64,000 bases of DNA, taken from Owenia fusiformis. Lineage: Eukaryota > Annelida > Polychaeta > Sabellida > Oweniidae. Made by a program: the position numbers and the translations under genes. Below the pieces are notes generated by a model. That model was not told where the DNA came from and did no database searches. It was given only the letters and a program-made list of their open reading frames with translations. Positions within the stretch are counted from its first letter, which is position 1, and every line of letters begins with the position of its first letter. The stretch lies in the NCBI GenBank assembly GCA_903813345.2, contig CAIIXF020000008.1:2985341-3049340 (forward strand), given 5' to 3'. Positions 12,301-20,678 of the stretch are shown here, one piece after another.

Positions 12301-15300
12301 AAAAGCACATTGGAATTATTTGACCCATATTTGGTTTACATGGTTGATGATCAACATACCCAGTTTGATCATGTCAGTTTGCTTCATTGTTGTTGATCAA
12401 CATACCCAGTTTGATCATGTCAGTTTGCTTCATTGTTGTTGATCAACATACCCAGTTTGGTCATGTCAGTTTGCTTCATTGTTGTTGATCAACATACCCA
12501 GTTTGATCATGTCAGTTTGCTTCATTGTTGTTGATCAACATACCCAGTTTGGTCATGTCAGTTTGCTTCATTGTTGTTGATCAACATTCCCAGTTTGATC
12601 ATGTCAGTTTATCTCATTGTTGATGATCAATACCCAAATTGATCATGTTTTGGTACACTGCAAACTACCCTGTGCAGCTGTATGTTACGTAATGTCTCGC
12701 TTGTATGTAGTCGGCTTATGGAGTTCAAGTCTTACTGTTGGGCAACACTTAGTATCAGATAGATGATTGTAATGATTTAAACCCTGTTGGAACCCTGGTT
12801 TATGGTCTAGCCTGATACTAGTTTTGAACTTGAACTGTTCTATTGTTTATGGATGGTTGGAGTGTCGGTTTTATTGTATCGTTGCATTAAGGTCGTACTA
12901 TAATTTATATACTGTATGCATGTATGGCTTTCCCCAAAGCAACCCTAGGGAGATACAATTTGTTGCACCCAATATTACCAAAGGGAATACAAGTTGTTGC
13001 ACCCACCCTTATGTTGTGTCATGGAATATTATAAGTTGGTGATGTACTACCACCAACTTGAGTATACAGTTTCACTCATGTTCATGATTGATCACTTACT
13101 ACATAACATGCACCCACTTGTTACATAGCATGTATCCACATGATGTGTAATCGCACCCATATGTCATGTAGCACGCGTCGGCATGTTTCATAGCAGGCGC
13201 CCACTAGTTACGTGACATGTATATCCATGTCATGTGATTGCACCCACACGTTATATGACATTAATTTTCCTAGCATGTTACATAATGAGCAGTCATGTAT
13301 ACATTGTTATCACTAATTGGTATGTTGAATCAAATGTTGTACAAGTTATTGTTATAGTCATTATTTGGTATGTTTCAACCAAGCTTGTGAATACATAGTT
13401 TTACGTTGATATTTCTAGTTGGTCTTTTTGTCAGTGGTTGTAATTAGGTGCCCGTTGTTGTTGTTCTCATTGTCAAAGGTTGTTGCAAAGTCATGGTAAT
13501 ACATATTGCTATGTATGTTTATTTGGTCACCAGTTGTGTCACACACTCTCCCAGATGAAAGTATTGTATGTTATATGTTTAATGTAAGATTTATGAATAT
13601 GAGCTCAATAATGTGTAATTGCAGTATCAGCTTCTTGGTAATTATGTAATCTTACTTGAGTATGTATTTTACTTGATAGGAAATACTATGTATATTATCG
13701 TAACCACATTTCAGGGATCTTAGTTGCATAACGATCCACCTTTGTGCGTAATCCTTGAATATGGGTACCCGTTGCCATTGAGTAACGCTGCACCATATAT
13801 CATTCAGGTATCACAATATCAGAACTTTTATTCATATATATATATTTCCACACTATGTGTGTAATTGTCATAATTACTATACTCACTTTGTAATCACAAT
13901 GTAAATAAACCCATAATCATGTTTTCATTTATGTTTAAACTAAATCATCTGTTTTGTCAGTTGGGTGTATGTTTTATGTCGCAGTGCGACATATTCAGCC
14001 ATTTTGACATTCAATCAATCATGTCTGTAAAACCCCTGAGAGTGTATACAATCACAACACGGACCCGGTAATAATGTGACGATTCTTCCACTCACTCATC
14101 AACCCTTTAACGCTACCAATACCTTTTGTATTTACCATGCAGAGTGAGGGTCGTTACATTTTCAGGGATGATTCTTAGTATGAAAATCTACAAACAGATT
14201 AGTTTTTTGACATTCTGGGTAAATGTCAAGGCAGCCATTTTGGATTTTCCATCCTGAAATCTTGTCTGTAAAGTCTTGTTTACATGTTTTCTGGTTAACT
14301 GTGTGACGGATCAATTTAAAATTTTCAGGGGTGGTTCTTAGTATGAAAATCTAGAACTGACTAATTTTTGGGCATTCTGGGTAAATTATAAGGTGGCCAT
14401 TTTGGATTTTCCGTCCTCAAATTGTGTTGGTAAAGTCTTCATCTACTCATTTTCAGGATAACCATTTGACGGGATCACCCATTGGTGGGGACATTTTGTA
14501 CACATTTGTGTTCTTGTATTTATCTGTACAGGTAATTTTAATGTAAATTTTGCCATTGCACACAGAGGAAGTATCAAAGAATCCTGATGCCTTTAGAAAA
14601 TTAAAGTGCCGGCCTTCTTAAAAGAATTCAGGGTTCATGTCATGAAACACCATTCTGGGCATTTGAATTCAAGAAAATAGCAAAAATTGTGTTTTTTTTA
14701 TTTGTGCCTTAGAAAATCCCAAATCAGTAGAACATTTCAAATTACTGTAGTACTAGTGAAATGCTTCCTTAGAATGTTTCATCATCTGAAATCACTTAGA
14801 TTTACAAATTTTTGTTCGTTGGGATTTGCTTTTTCATTGAGTGTTTTCATAAAATAAGAGCAAAGTTTAAATTCTATAAGAATAATAGATAGAGAAAAGT
14901 TGAAAACATTGTGGCAATCCTTCTCACTTTATCTCTTCTTATTTCTTTTATGGTCTTTATTGTCAATAAATGAATGCCAACATATACATATAAAGCGTTT
15001 TTGCCTAAACATTTCCATATTCGAATGAGGATACAGCATATGAAGGTTATGAGGGTACAGCATCATACTGTAGTGTCAGATGTACAATATACATAGAAAG
15101 AAGCATGTCTTGGTTATTTCTTATCACTAATCCAGTTGAAACATCATACTGACGTATCAGATATTCAAGATATTTTCTATCATTTTCTATTCTTTGATAA
15201 TTATTACAATCTGAACTAATTTAAACATACACCCTGTACAATACTAGAATCTAAGACTTCAGAGATTCTTGTTGTTGATCTCTTTCAATTTTCATCAGAC

Positions 15301-18300
15301 AGAAAATAAGAAAAACTGCACAAGAACATATTATTGTCATCAAAACAAAATACCATTTGGTACACATTTCTCCATAACAGTCTTTTGATCCAGATGATGA
15401 GTAGGTGTCATAATTCAATGCGAAAATCGATTGAAATAAAACCATTCCCATTCCATGGCTAGCTACTATGAGTCCAATGTTTTGTCCAAAGTGTTCCATA
15501 CCATAATATCTTAAAATGATGACATTTATTAGAGGAAATACGGAACCAAAAAACAGAGAAAGTATTACGGTGGAAAATATCAAACAAATCAAATTTTGAT
15601 TATAAAATATGAGTGTAATTTGACTGATGATGAAGATAATACCAGGATATAACAGAAAAGATCCCCTCAGAACATCTGGCCATTTTTGAACAATGCAATC
15701 TGACACAGTTCCACCAAGAAGTTGTCCCAATGACATACAAATTGAAATAACGACTGGGAAAGATAAAGAATAGGGGTCAATCCTTGCCGATTTGACAACA
15801 ATTGTGATATTATTTATTAATGTCCCACATGTACCAGCAAAAATTATGCAAATAATAAAAATGTAGTAAAATCCACTTGTTTTAATCATTTGCAAACAGT
15901 TCATCTCTGGTTGGGGTGATCTTACTATTTTATCTGCAATAAGTGCCGTTGTATCGCTCATTTTTGGTTTATTTTCTTTCTCCCTTGGACTATTGCTTTT
16001 CTCATCTGTTGTTGCACCATTTGCATCAATATCGCTTTTTCTTACTGGTGATAGTTCAGTTTCAGTTTCATCACTTTCATTTGTCTCTTCTGGAGTTACT
16101 TTAAGCATCACAATACCATATAGATTTATACCAGCTGATAGTACTGCTAGCATTATCATAAACTCTCCTAGCTTTTGATTTTCTGCATCTTCAATATGTC
16201 CTTGTACAAACAATCCCCTATAGATGGCACTAAATGTTGCAGGACTTATACCGAAAAATGCTCCAACAAGTCCTAGCACCTTACCCACATGTTTTCTGTC
16301 AAAGAGTTTGCAGCAGACCACCTTTGGTGCTATGACAAGAAACCTCAATCCAAATGACGCCAGAAAGTAAAAAGCACATAAAAGCCAGGACTTTGAACTA
16401 AAGAATAATCTAAACTCAGTTGCCATCAACATAAGCAAAAATCCCATGGTTGTTAGCATTAGTGAGACAGTACATGCTATCCTTGGACCAAACCTGTCTA
16501 CGATAATACCTGCTGGAAAAGACATGGGTATTCCCAAATCTCCTGCCGATGCTATATTGTCCAGGTCACTCTGAGTGAAGTTAAATGTCCGCTTCAGGGA
16601 TATCGCATATATATTAAATCCATACACGATTCCAGCTATAAGTGATCCTAGTATCCCTATGCTTAAACTAACATATTTTTGAAGTTGTTGGCTTTTAAAA
16701 TTCATTGTCAGTGTGTTCTGTCCTTGGGAGTTTATTGTTTTGTTCTTGGCCTATGTGTTGTCTCAAAAATATTTGAATTTTAAAATGTTGAATTGCAAAA
16801 CACAATAATATCAACTGTTCTGTAATCTAAATATATAAGGTGTCTCAGTACCTTCCTTATTACAAGTTTATTTTCTGCTTTATTTCTTGAAGATTACAGT
16901 AACAATGTGTTTCATGTATGACATAGGCCCCTATCTCTAAGCTTGTAATTTAAAGTCTGTTCTACCTTTTAGTGTATCATTAAAGAACCTGCATACTTTG
17001 CTGGTACAGCAGTAAATAAAGAATATTTTACACCGTTTTTATGTCCCCACCACATAACATGGGGCCATATTGTCGGCCTAGGCGCGTCCGACTGTCTGTC
17101 CGTCCGTCCGGGACTTTTCTCCAAATCGCTACAGATATCACCTTCAAATTTTCAGGGATAACTTATGAGTGCCTATAGATGTGGATGAAAAAAAATTTAA
17201 CTCGAAACCTACTTCCTGTCGGCCATTTTGAAGTCAAATGCTAAAATCCTTGTCTGCAAACTTTAAGAAAAACTGCATCACAGTTGCTTTTAAAACTTTA
17301 ACATCTTGTTCAGATCACTTCGTTCTAGATCTGATTAGGTTTTGGACCTGTTACTGGCTCAGTCATGTCAGCCATTTTGAATGTCGTAAGAAAAGTTAGC
17401 GCGCGATAATACTTTGTATCATATATTGAATGGTGTTTTTGAGTTTTCATACTTTAACTATTTAGTAGCTTTATAAATAATTTCAGATGTACTTTGTTGG
17501 AAAAGCCTACTTTATTGTTAACAGTATGTGATAATTTTGTAAAAAGAAATCAGCAAAAACTCATAAGGACTTTTTTATTGTCGGCCATTTTGGATTTTTC
17601 GGTCCTAAAATCTTGTGTGTGAAGTCTTGTCTGCGCGTTTTCAGGTGGACCGTTTGGTGGATCAATTTCAAATTTTCAGGGATGATTCTTAGTATAAAAA
17701 TCTAGATCTCATTGTCTACTCATTTTCAGGATAACCATTTGGCGGGATCACCCATTGATGGGGACATTTTGTACACATTTGTGTTCTTGTATTTATCTGT
17801 TCAGGTAATTTTAATGTAAATTTTGCCATTGCACACAGAGGAAGTATCAAAGAATCCTGATGCCTTTAGAAAATTAATGTGCTGGCCTTCTTAAAAGAAT
17901 TCAGGGTTCAAATCATGAAACACCGTTCTGGGCATTTAAATTCAAGAAAATAGCAAAGATTTTTTTATTTTTTTTTATTTGTGCCTTAGAAAATCCCAAA
18001 TCAGTAGAACATTTCAAATTACTGTAGTACTAGTGAAATGCTTCCTTAGTATTTTTCATCCAAGATCACTTAGATTTACAAATTTTTGTAATAAGAGCAA
18101 AGTTTAAATGCTATAAGAATAGCTCAGACAAGTTGAAAACATTGTGTCAGGCTATCTCACTTTATCTCTTCTTATTTCTTTAATGGTCTTTATTGTCAAT
18201 AAATGAATGCCAAAATAGACATGTAAAGCGTCATATTCAAATGAGGATACAGCATATGAAGGTTATGAGGGTACAATGTCATATTGGAGTGTCATTTATT

Positions 18301-19776
18301 GTATGTAGAAAGTAGCACGTCTTGGTTCTTTCTTATCACTAATCCAGTTGGAGCATCATACTGACGTATCAGATATTCAAGAGATTTTCTATCATTTTCT
18401 ATTCTTTGATAATTCTTACAATCTGTTCACCATATGTCTATATTAAAGAGGCTCTATGCCATAGGATAACACAATCAAGACCCCTCTGGACTTTTTTGCA
18501 TATTGAGTTTCACCACATATATACCCATCTACTTACCAAAGAAGAAGTCCCAAATCCCCCTCTTTCAGTGTTAACTTTGCGATTGTGCTTGCCGATCTAA
18601 TTATTTTCAAAGAAATTAATTCAATCTGAAGTTTGAATATACAGGGAAAGTCCTCCTGTTATCTGATTGGTCGTTGAATTTGTTTATCATAAACCTGATT
18701 GGGCCTGGTTCAAGGCGCTTGTGTGACTCAATGGGGATTCCCCTCGCTAGCGGAGGAATCGATTGGAGTTTGGTTGTTCTGTTGATTATTTCCGATATTT
18801 CGGCAATAATATACCCAAAAGTTATTCTCAAGATATATCCATGGTATGTGAGATATTATATGAGCAATAACAATAGGACATCATTGATTGTCTGGGGGAG
18901 AAACCTATGGCATGATGCATCTTTAATGAAAATAGTAAGAGATCTTGCATAAAACAAGTGAACATTGTCCAAATTAAAGTGACGCCCGTCCCCACCTGAA
19001 TCTGCCATAGACTTTTGTATTTTAAGTTGTTCATGTGGATTCATTGTGTGTTTCAGAGGCTGGTTATGTTACAACACCCATTTGTATGATTCAAGCAGCC
19101 TTGGTTCTTCTACAAGAGAAGGATAACTTGCCAAAAAGGTAAGAACAATGGGATCTTGCATGTAAACCCTGCTATGATTAAGAACTCAGCAAATCAGTAT
19201 ATATTTTATTGTATATTTGTGTTATACTACAGTATTGTATTGTTGATTTAATTAAGTGAAATGTCAAACTAGATCAGACTATATTCCACGCAATATACTT
19301 GACTGTAAAATCACTCAATTTATGCTCCATCCGATTGTTTGTTTCAGTGGGGGCATTCAGTTGTTGAGTTGTTGTAACCATGGATAATAATGATGTCATA
19401 GTAAGAGGACAAACTACAAAGGAATTTACAAAGTTGTTGATTTTCTTTCTCAGAGATATTTATTTTTCTTTTTGACGTTTATTTATTTGAATTTTATTTC
19501 TGAAGAAGTAGGATGGACATCCTACGAAACGTCAAAAAGAAAAATAAATATCTCTGAGAAAGAAAATCAACAACTTTGTACATAACTACCAGAGAGATGA
19601 ACATTCATAGAATACAAAGGAATTGTTACCAAATTTCTGTTATTGACCTTTTGATTGTTTGTTTCAGTGGGGGTGTTCTTACACCAGGTGCTGTGTTTGC
19701 CAAGACAACTCTGATCAACAGACTCCAAGAGAACAATATGAAATTCACTGTGATGGTACAAGAGCCAAAGAAATAA
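1..19776 (+). CDS. SCCPDH: Saccharopine dehydrogenase-like oxidoreductase, split gene, 5' part outside window
   Basis: Coding exons read 631-760, 944-993, one of 1451-1581 / 2352-2482 / 3102-3253, 4053-4170, 4522-4641, 5182-5238, 5680-5803, 19057-19138 and 19668-19776. All are bounded by AG and GT. Their phases join exactly into 921 nt (306 codons plus stop) when the 131-nt third exon is used. Family hallmarks are GEPQ (unit at 1-27), GFDSIPADMG, SGPE, TWQSAI, RTQRF, a hydrophobic stretch, FFSGGVFSHEGPT, GYSKK, YVTTPICMIQAA and TPGAVFAKT near the C terminus. In vertebrates the family is about 430 residues, so roughly the first 120 lie left of the window. The catalytic role is poorly defined; lipid-droplet or membrane association is known for relatives. 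The eighth intron (5804-19056) hosts two antisense transporter genes. Confidence 0.9.
631..760 (+). CDS. SCCPDH: SCCPDH exon encoding FLEGMQLKF...GFDSIPADMG...
   Basis: The acceptor is ttcattttag at 621-630 and the donor is gtgaat from 761. The exon is 130 nt, entered in phase 0 and left in phase 1. It encodes GACGFDSIPADMGAIFTRDQ, the most recognisable signature of the family. Its first residues continue GEPQ from the preceding exon. Confidence 0.93.
944..993 (+). CDS. SCCPDH: SCCPDH exon, 50 nt, encoding GDLNHIESYLAMRSGPE
   Basis: This exon was found by phase. The acceptor is gtttttcag ending at 943 and the donor is gtaagg at 994. The single base left by the previous exon plus 'gt' gives Gly, then DLNHIESYLAMRSGPE. 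The SGPE ending matches the family just before the TWKSAI-type segment. Confidence 0.88.
1451..1581 (+). CDS. SCCPDH: SCCPDH alternative exon, copy 1 of 3
   Basis: The acceptor is ttgcttcag ending at 1450 and the donor is gtcagt at 1582. The exon is 131 nt, phase 0 in and phase 2 out. It encodes GGGGHYATWQSAIHGFANAR, then ELIKLRKQMALTPLPRSKDK and PPK, with Arg completed by the next exon. It corresponds to the family's TWKSAIYGF segment. Copy 2 at 2352 has identical length and phase, so including both would shift the frame, as expected for mutually exclusive exons. Confidence 0.88.
2352..2482 (+). CDS. SCCPDH: SCCPDH alternative exon, copy 2 of 3
   Basis: The acceptor is gtgttgcag and the donor is gtatag at 2483. 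It has the same 131-nt length and phase as copy 1. It encodes GGGLNFATWQSAIYGFAHAK, then ELVALRKQMALAPIPRSPHK. The protein matches copy 1 closely while the flanking introns do not resemble each other. That fits an old duplication kept by selection on coding sequence. Confidence 0.88.
3102..3253 (+). CDS. SCCPDH: SCCPDH alternative exon, copy 3 of 3, diverged
   Basis: The acceptor is atccctctcag ending at 3101 and the donor gtgagt at 3254 is near consensus. The exon is 152 nt, phase 0 in and phase 2 out, interchangeable with copies 1 and 2. It encodes DFQPFPRLHYGTYQSAIYVL, then AHMTEVGKHWKTLYPTPLPK. The YGTYQSAIY and P-x-P-L-P landmarks identify it, but the 'LRKQMAL' part of copies 1 and 2 is replaced. 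It could give a functionally different isoform. Use of the exon is inferred, not shown. Confidence 0.75.
3361..4052 (+). repeat. 39-bp minisatellite built from the SCCPDH 3' splice site of the next exon
   Basis: About 18 imperfect copies of a 39-bp unit run up to the real acceptor. The unit is ttctatattag|gtcaacat followed by gaatgtgtcatgtcatttac. The functional exon at 4053 begins ttctacatatag|gtcaacattac, so it is the last unit. Thirteen codons per unit keeps the frame, but in exon phase the repeated units read S-T-stop (tca aca tga). The apparent long open frame across 3381-3575 is only the period being divisible by three. Confidence 0.9.
4053..4170 (+). CDS. SCCPDH: SCCPDH exon encoding STLHYNND...WAVPFPGSD...RTQRF
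   Basis: The acceptor is ttctacatatag and the donor is gtgagt at 4171. The exon is 118 nt, phase 2 in and phase 0 out. The first G completes AGG (Arg) from alternative exon copies 1 and 2, or AAG (Lys) from copy 3. It encodes WAVPFPGSDRSVVNRTQRFN, matching the family's PFMGSD...VVRRTQRY segment. Confidence 0.9.
4310..4422 (+). repeat. Short intronic tandem repeat, about 17 bp unit
   Basis: Around seven copies of tatcaatattcattgta, alternating with a tatcagtactcattgta variant, lie in the intron after exon 4053-4170. No coding or splice signal is visible in the unit. Confidence 0.75.
4522..4641 (+). CDS. SCCPDH: SCCPDH exon with the hydrophobic segment
   Basis: The acceptor is ttgtatccag and the donor is gtaaag at 4642. 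It contains exactly 40 codons in phase 0. It encodes LQYQAYFRMPGLLFTLVLMF, then FGAIFGLLANFSFGRNLLER. The continuous hydrophobic stretch (GLLFTLVLMFFGAIFGLLA) corresponds to the membrane-associating segment of the family. Confidence 0.9.
5182..5238 (+). CDS. SCCPDH: SCCPDH microexon-like exon, 19 codons
   Basis: The acceptor is ttttattttag and the donor is gtattt at 5239. The 57 nt encode YPRFFSGGVFSHEGPTRKQ. This matches the family's P-x-FFS-x-G-x-FS-x-x-GPT-x-KQ block residue for residue at the key positions. Confidence 0.9.
5680..5803 (+). CDS. SCCPDH: SCCPDH exon encoding FTGxGYS-like block
   Basis: The acceptor is ttttctattag and the donor is gtcagt at 5804. The exon is 124 nt, phase 0 in and phase 1 out. 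It encodes IAGSSFSMTFIGEGYSKKVE...RRIIARVSGP. The next exon of matching phase is 13.2 kb away at 19057 (or 53675 in the duplicate). Confidence 0.9.
5804..6949. other. SCCPDH intron, unique-looking part
   Basis: This is AT-rich intron sequence. A 99-codon minus-strand open frame (5814-6113) overlaps the exon boundary and resembles nothing recognisable. I see no exon of the required phase here. Confidence 0.6.
6950..9459. repeat. Segmental duplication, copy 1, containing a transporter gene
   Basis: From taacttaaacatacaccctg to tctagatctcatt this block is closely similar to 15217-17713, including upstream and downstream noncoding DNA. The right part, from 'atgtccccaccacatag', carries a run of gtccg/gtctg repeats and 'ggccatttt' blocks typical of a dispersed invertebrate repeat. 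Confidence 0.9.
6985..8433 (-). CDS. Major facilitator superfamily transporter, nodulin-like/NFD4-like, copy 1
   Basis: A 482-codon intronless frame with about twelve hydrophobic segments, so a plasma- or organelle-membrane transporter. The N-terminal half has YGFNIYAISLKRTFNFTQSE and SAGDLGIP, resembling the nodulin-like MFS domain. GVIVDRFGPR (about 66-75) fits MFS motif A between segments 2 and 3. A polar, Glu/Lys-rich loop of about 60 residues (206-268) separates the two six-helix halves. The start Met is followed by MNFKSQQLQKYVS and helix 1. A possible AATAAA lies downstream (6932-6937, minus). The gene sits antisense inside an SCCPDH intron. An Arg (R151, GAFRGIS) in a predicted helix is Phe in copy 2, which could matter for function. 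The substrate is not predictable; monocarboxylate-like MFS proteins are the nearest general class. Confidence 0.85.
   Translation of the reverse strand: MNFKSQQLQKYVSLSIGILGSLIAGIVYGFNIYAISLKRTFNFTQSELDNIASAGDLGIPMSFPAGVIVDRFGPRIACTVSLILTTMGFLLMLMATEFRLFFSSKSWLLCAFYFLASFGLRFLVIAPKVVCCKLFDRKHVGKVLGLVGAFRGISPAIFSAIYRGLFVQGHIEDAENQKLGEFMIMLAVLSACINLYGVVMLKVAPEETSESDETELSPVRRSDIDANGATTDEKSNGPREKENKQKMSDTTALIADKIARSPQPEMNCLQMIKTSGFYYIFIICIIFAGTCGTLINNITIVVKSARIDPYSLPFPVVISICMSLGQLLGGTVSDFIIQKWPDVLRGSFLLFPGIIFIISQITLIFYNQSLICLIFSSVILSLLFGSVFPLTNVIVLRYYGMEHFGQNIGLIAASYGIGMVLFQTLFASNYDTYTSSGSKDCYGEMCTKWYFVLMTIICSCAVFLIFCLMKIERDQQQESLKS
9410..9863. repeat. 161-bp tandem repeat of a dispersed element
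   Basis: The block cagccattttggattttcc recurs at about 9491, 9652 and 9813, each followed by aaatcttgtctgtaaagtc and aatttcaaattttcaggga. Related units recur at 11205-11460 and 14160-14460. Confidence 0.85.
9667..11204. repeat. Local tandem duplication, copy 1 (carries a TIR insertion)
   Basis: 9667-9863 is nearly identical to 11205-11400, and 9865-11204 (minus the insertion at 10103-10863) matches 11549-12102. The unit contains 'gatcgttattatccactaaa' and ends near 'gaggttcacccctc'. Confidence 0.88.
10103..10863. mobile_element. Non-autonomous hAT-like element with confirmed empty site
   Basis: The ends cagagatcac and gtgatctctg are inverted and flanked by ctatagg on both sides. The tandem copy at about 11780 reads ctctataggtagttta with no insertion, which fixes both boundaries. 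CAGAG-type ends suit hAT; the visible target duplication is 7 bp, where hAT usually gives 8. The 761-bp body has no transposase. The 114-codon frame at 10611-10955 runs across the right end and is not a gene. Confidence 0.85.
11205..12102. repeat. Local tandem duplication, copy 2 (empty site; separate insertion at 11401-11548)
   Basis: It matches copy 1 but lacks the hAT-like element. It has about 148 bp not present in copy 1 between 'gtcttgtctac' and 'catgtttagatcg', including inverted stretches around aacccaacag and ctgttgggtt that suggest a small TIR insertion. Confidence 0.8.
12349..12650. repeat. 46-bp minisatellite
   Basis: About six and a half copies of a unit with gatcaacatacccagtttga + tcatgtcagtttgcttcatt. 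The spacing between successive gatcaacat starts at 12395 and 12441 is 46 bp. Units are nearly identical, so the array is young. Confidence 0.92.
12651..14160. other. Noncoding insertion-like block between repeats
   Basis: No gene is recognised. Around 13090-13265 there is a loose repetition of 'cacccac..gttacat..acatgtatccac'. At 14160 the sequence returns abruptly to the 161-bp dispersed repeat (ttttcagggatgattcttag), so the block may be an unclassified insertion. Confidence 0.5.
14438..15216. repeat. Tail block, copy 1 of 3
   Basis: From 'ctactcattttcaggataac' this block is similar to 17714-18430 and, from 'caaatcagtagaacatttc', to 51028-53500. In the other two copies it lies just upstream of an SCCPDH exon; here it lies upstream of transporter copy 2. 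It includes a possible AATAAA (minus strand, 14956-14961) for that gene. Confidence 0.8.
15217..17713. repeat. Segmental duplication, copy 2, containing a transporter gene
   Basis: Closely similar to 6950-9459 throughout, including the sequence 5' of the transporter start. Small differences such as a shorter gtccg run (17099-17110) distinguish it. The tandem 161-bp expansion present after copy 1 is absent here. Confidence 0.9.
15251..16705 (-). CDS. Major facilitator superfamily transporter, nodulin-like/NFD4-like, copy 2
   Basis: A 484-codon intact frame, roughly 94 percent identical to copy 1 by eye. It differs by a two-residue insertion (SDETETELSP against SDETELSP) and scattered, mostly conservative substitutions. 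Motif A reads GIIVDRFGPR. The residue that is Arg in copy 1 (GAFRGIS) is Phe here (GAFFGIS), as expected for a membrane helix, so copy 2 may be closer to the ancestral sequence. Both frames are open over more than 480 codons, which argues that both are or recently were functional. It is antisense to SCCPDH within the same intron. The duplicated upstream DNA probably gives both copies the same promoter. Confidence 0.85.
   Translation of the reverse strand: MNFKSQQLQKYVSLSIGILGSLIAGIVYGFNIYAISLKRTFNFTQSDLDNIASAGDLGIPMSFPAGIIVDRFGPRIACTVSLMLTTMGFLLMLMATEFRLFFSSKSWLLCAFYFLASFGLRFLVIAPKVVCCKLFDRKHVGKVLGLVGAFFGISPATFSAIYRGLFVQGHIEDAENQKLGEFMIMLAVLSAGINLYGIVMLKVTPEETNESDETETELSPVRKSDIDANGATTDEKSNSPREKENKPKMSDTTALIADKIVRSPQPEMNCLQMIKTSGFYYIFIICIIFAGTCGTLINNITIVVKSARIDPYSLSFPVVISICMSLGQLLGGTVSDCIVQKWPDVLRGSFLLYPGIIFIISQITLIFYNQNLICLIFSTVILSLFFGSVFPLINVIILRYYGMEHFGQNIGLIVASHGMGMVLFQSIFALNYDTYSSSGSKDCYGEMCTKWYFVLMTIICSCAVFLIFCLMKIERDQQQESLKS
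19057..19138 (+). CDS. SCCPDH: SCCPDH penultimate exon
   Basis: The acceptor is gtgtgtttcag and the donor is gtaaga at 19139. The exon is 82 nt, phase 1 in and phase 2 out. It encodes EAGYVTTPICMIQAALVLLQ then EKDNLPK(R), matching the family's EAGY-x-x-TPI block. Confidence 0.93.
19427..19580. repeat. Fold-back insertion with 54-bp perfect arms in the last SCCPDH intron
   Basis: The arm from tacaaagttgttgattttct to gacgttt at 19480 is exactly inverted at 19527-19580 (aaacgtc to ctttgta). It interrupts a unit of the acceptor repeat found at 53940-55942. The 46-nt loop contains ctgaaga, a small stem gtaggat/atcctac, and gaaac, resembling parts of a hammerhead core. Confidence 0.9.
19668..19776 (+). 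CDS. SCCPDH: SCCPDH terminal exon
   Basis: The acceptor is attgtttgtttcag and the exon ends at TAA (19774-19776). It encodes (S)GGVLTPGAVFAKTTLINRLQ, then ENNMKFTVMVQEPKK, matching the family's GGVFTPGAAF C terminus. A near-identical acceptor (gattgtttgtttcagtgggg) also occurs at about 19350, but what follows does not encode this end. Confidence 0.94.
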
Positions 19777-20672
19777 ACATCATATTGAAATGGACAATAC
19801 ATATACTACAGTAAAACCTGTGCAAGAAGAATACCCTTGGTTAAATGAGTTCCATCTAAGTGGTGTTCCTTTCGTAGATTCAAGAACATGGAATCCATGA
19901 GCACATGAGACTATGCAGATTTCCATCTAAAATGATGTTCAATGTTTAGAGGTGTTCCACTTGACAAGTTGTACTGTATATCTATAGTATCCAGGCTTTA
20001 AGTTTATATAGAAGTTGCATTCTGATATTATGAGCTGTTAAAACCACTCTTGTCATTATTGCCAATGAACTCAATTAGATTTTAATGATCATGACCTTCC
20101 GAATGTCTAAAACAAAGAAGAAGTTTAAAACATCAATCAATGCAACAAAAAATTCTATTTTGTCCTGGGAAAAGTTGTTTTATTGTCCTTTAAAGATTAT
20201 TGGTCTAAATCATTTGTTGTCCGGATATATGGACTGATTGATCTTTTCAGTCATAGCATTTCATTGTAAAACACTGGTTCATTGTGCAGGCTTTGTAGTT
20301 TACTCCAGACTGTATGCAAACAGTATAGTTATGTTTGGAGTGATTTTCTTTTCTCTTTTATGACTGGAATCACATGAACAAATGGATTTATATACTTATC
20401 ACATTGATACTGCCACATATACATAATCCCTCGTTTAATAATTGTGAGATTTTTGAGACATGGTTTTGAAGGAAAAAATATTAGTACATGTACTTAAATA
20501 TTGAATACTGTGGCGAGGAGAGTCTAACTGGTACAATTTACATTGTGACGACTGAAGCTTTTGACAAGAAATTGGGAAAGATTTTTTATATTCATTTTTA
20601 TGCATGTACTTCATAAATGGAAAAAGGTTGTTATGCATGGTATAAGAAAAAAACTAGTCTGAAGTAAAAAAT

Positions 20673-20678
20673 AATAAA
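20673..20678 (+). promoter_or_regulatory. Candidate polyadenylation signal for SCCPDH
   Basis: AATAAA lies about 900 nt after the stop, in sequence conserved in the duplicate (about 56950). Another AATAAA overlaps the stop codon (19772-19777). Which one is used cannot be told from sequence. Confidence 0.4.

Noticed and set aside
14566-14603. Possible short exon (aggaagtatcaaagaatcct...) repeated at 17842
   Set aside because: It has an AG upstream but no GT donor in either copy, and a stop soon follows.
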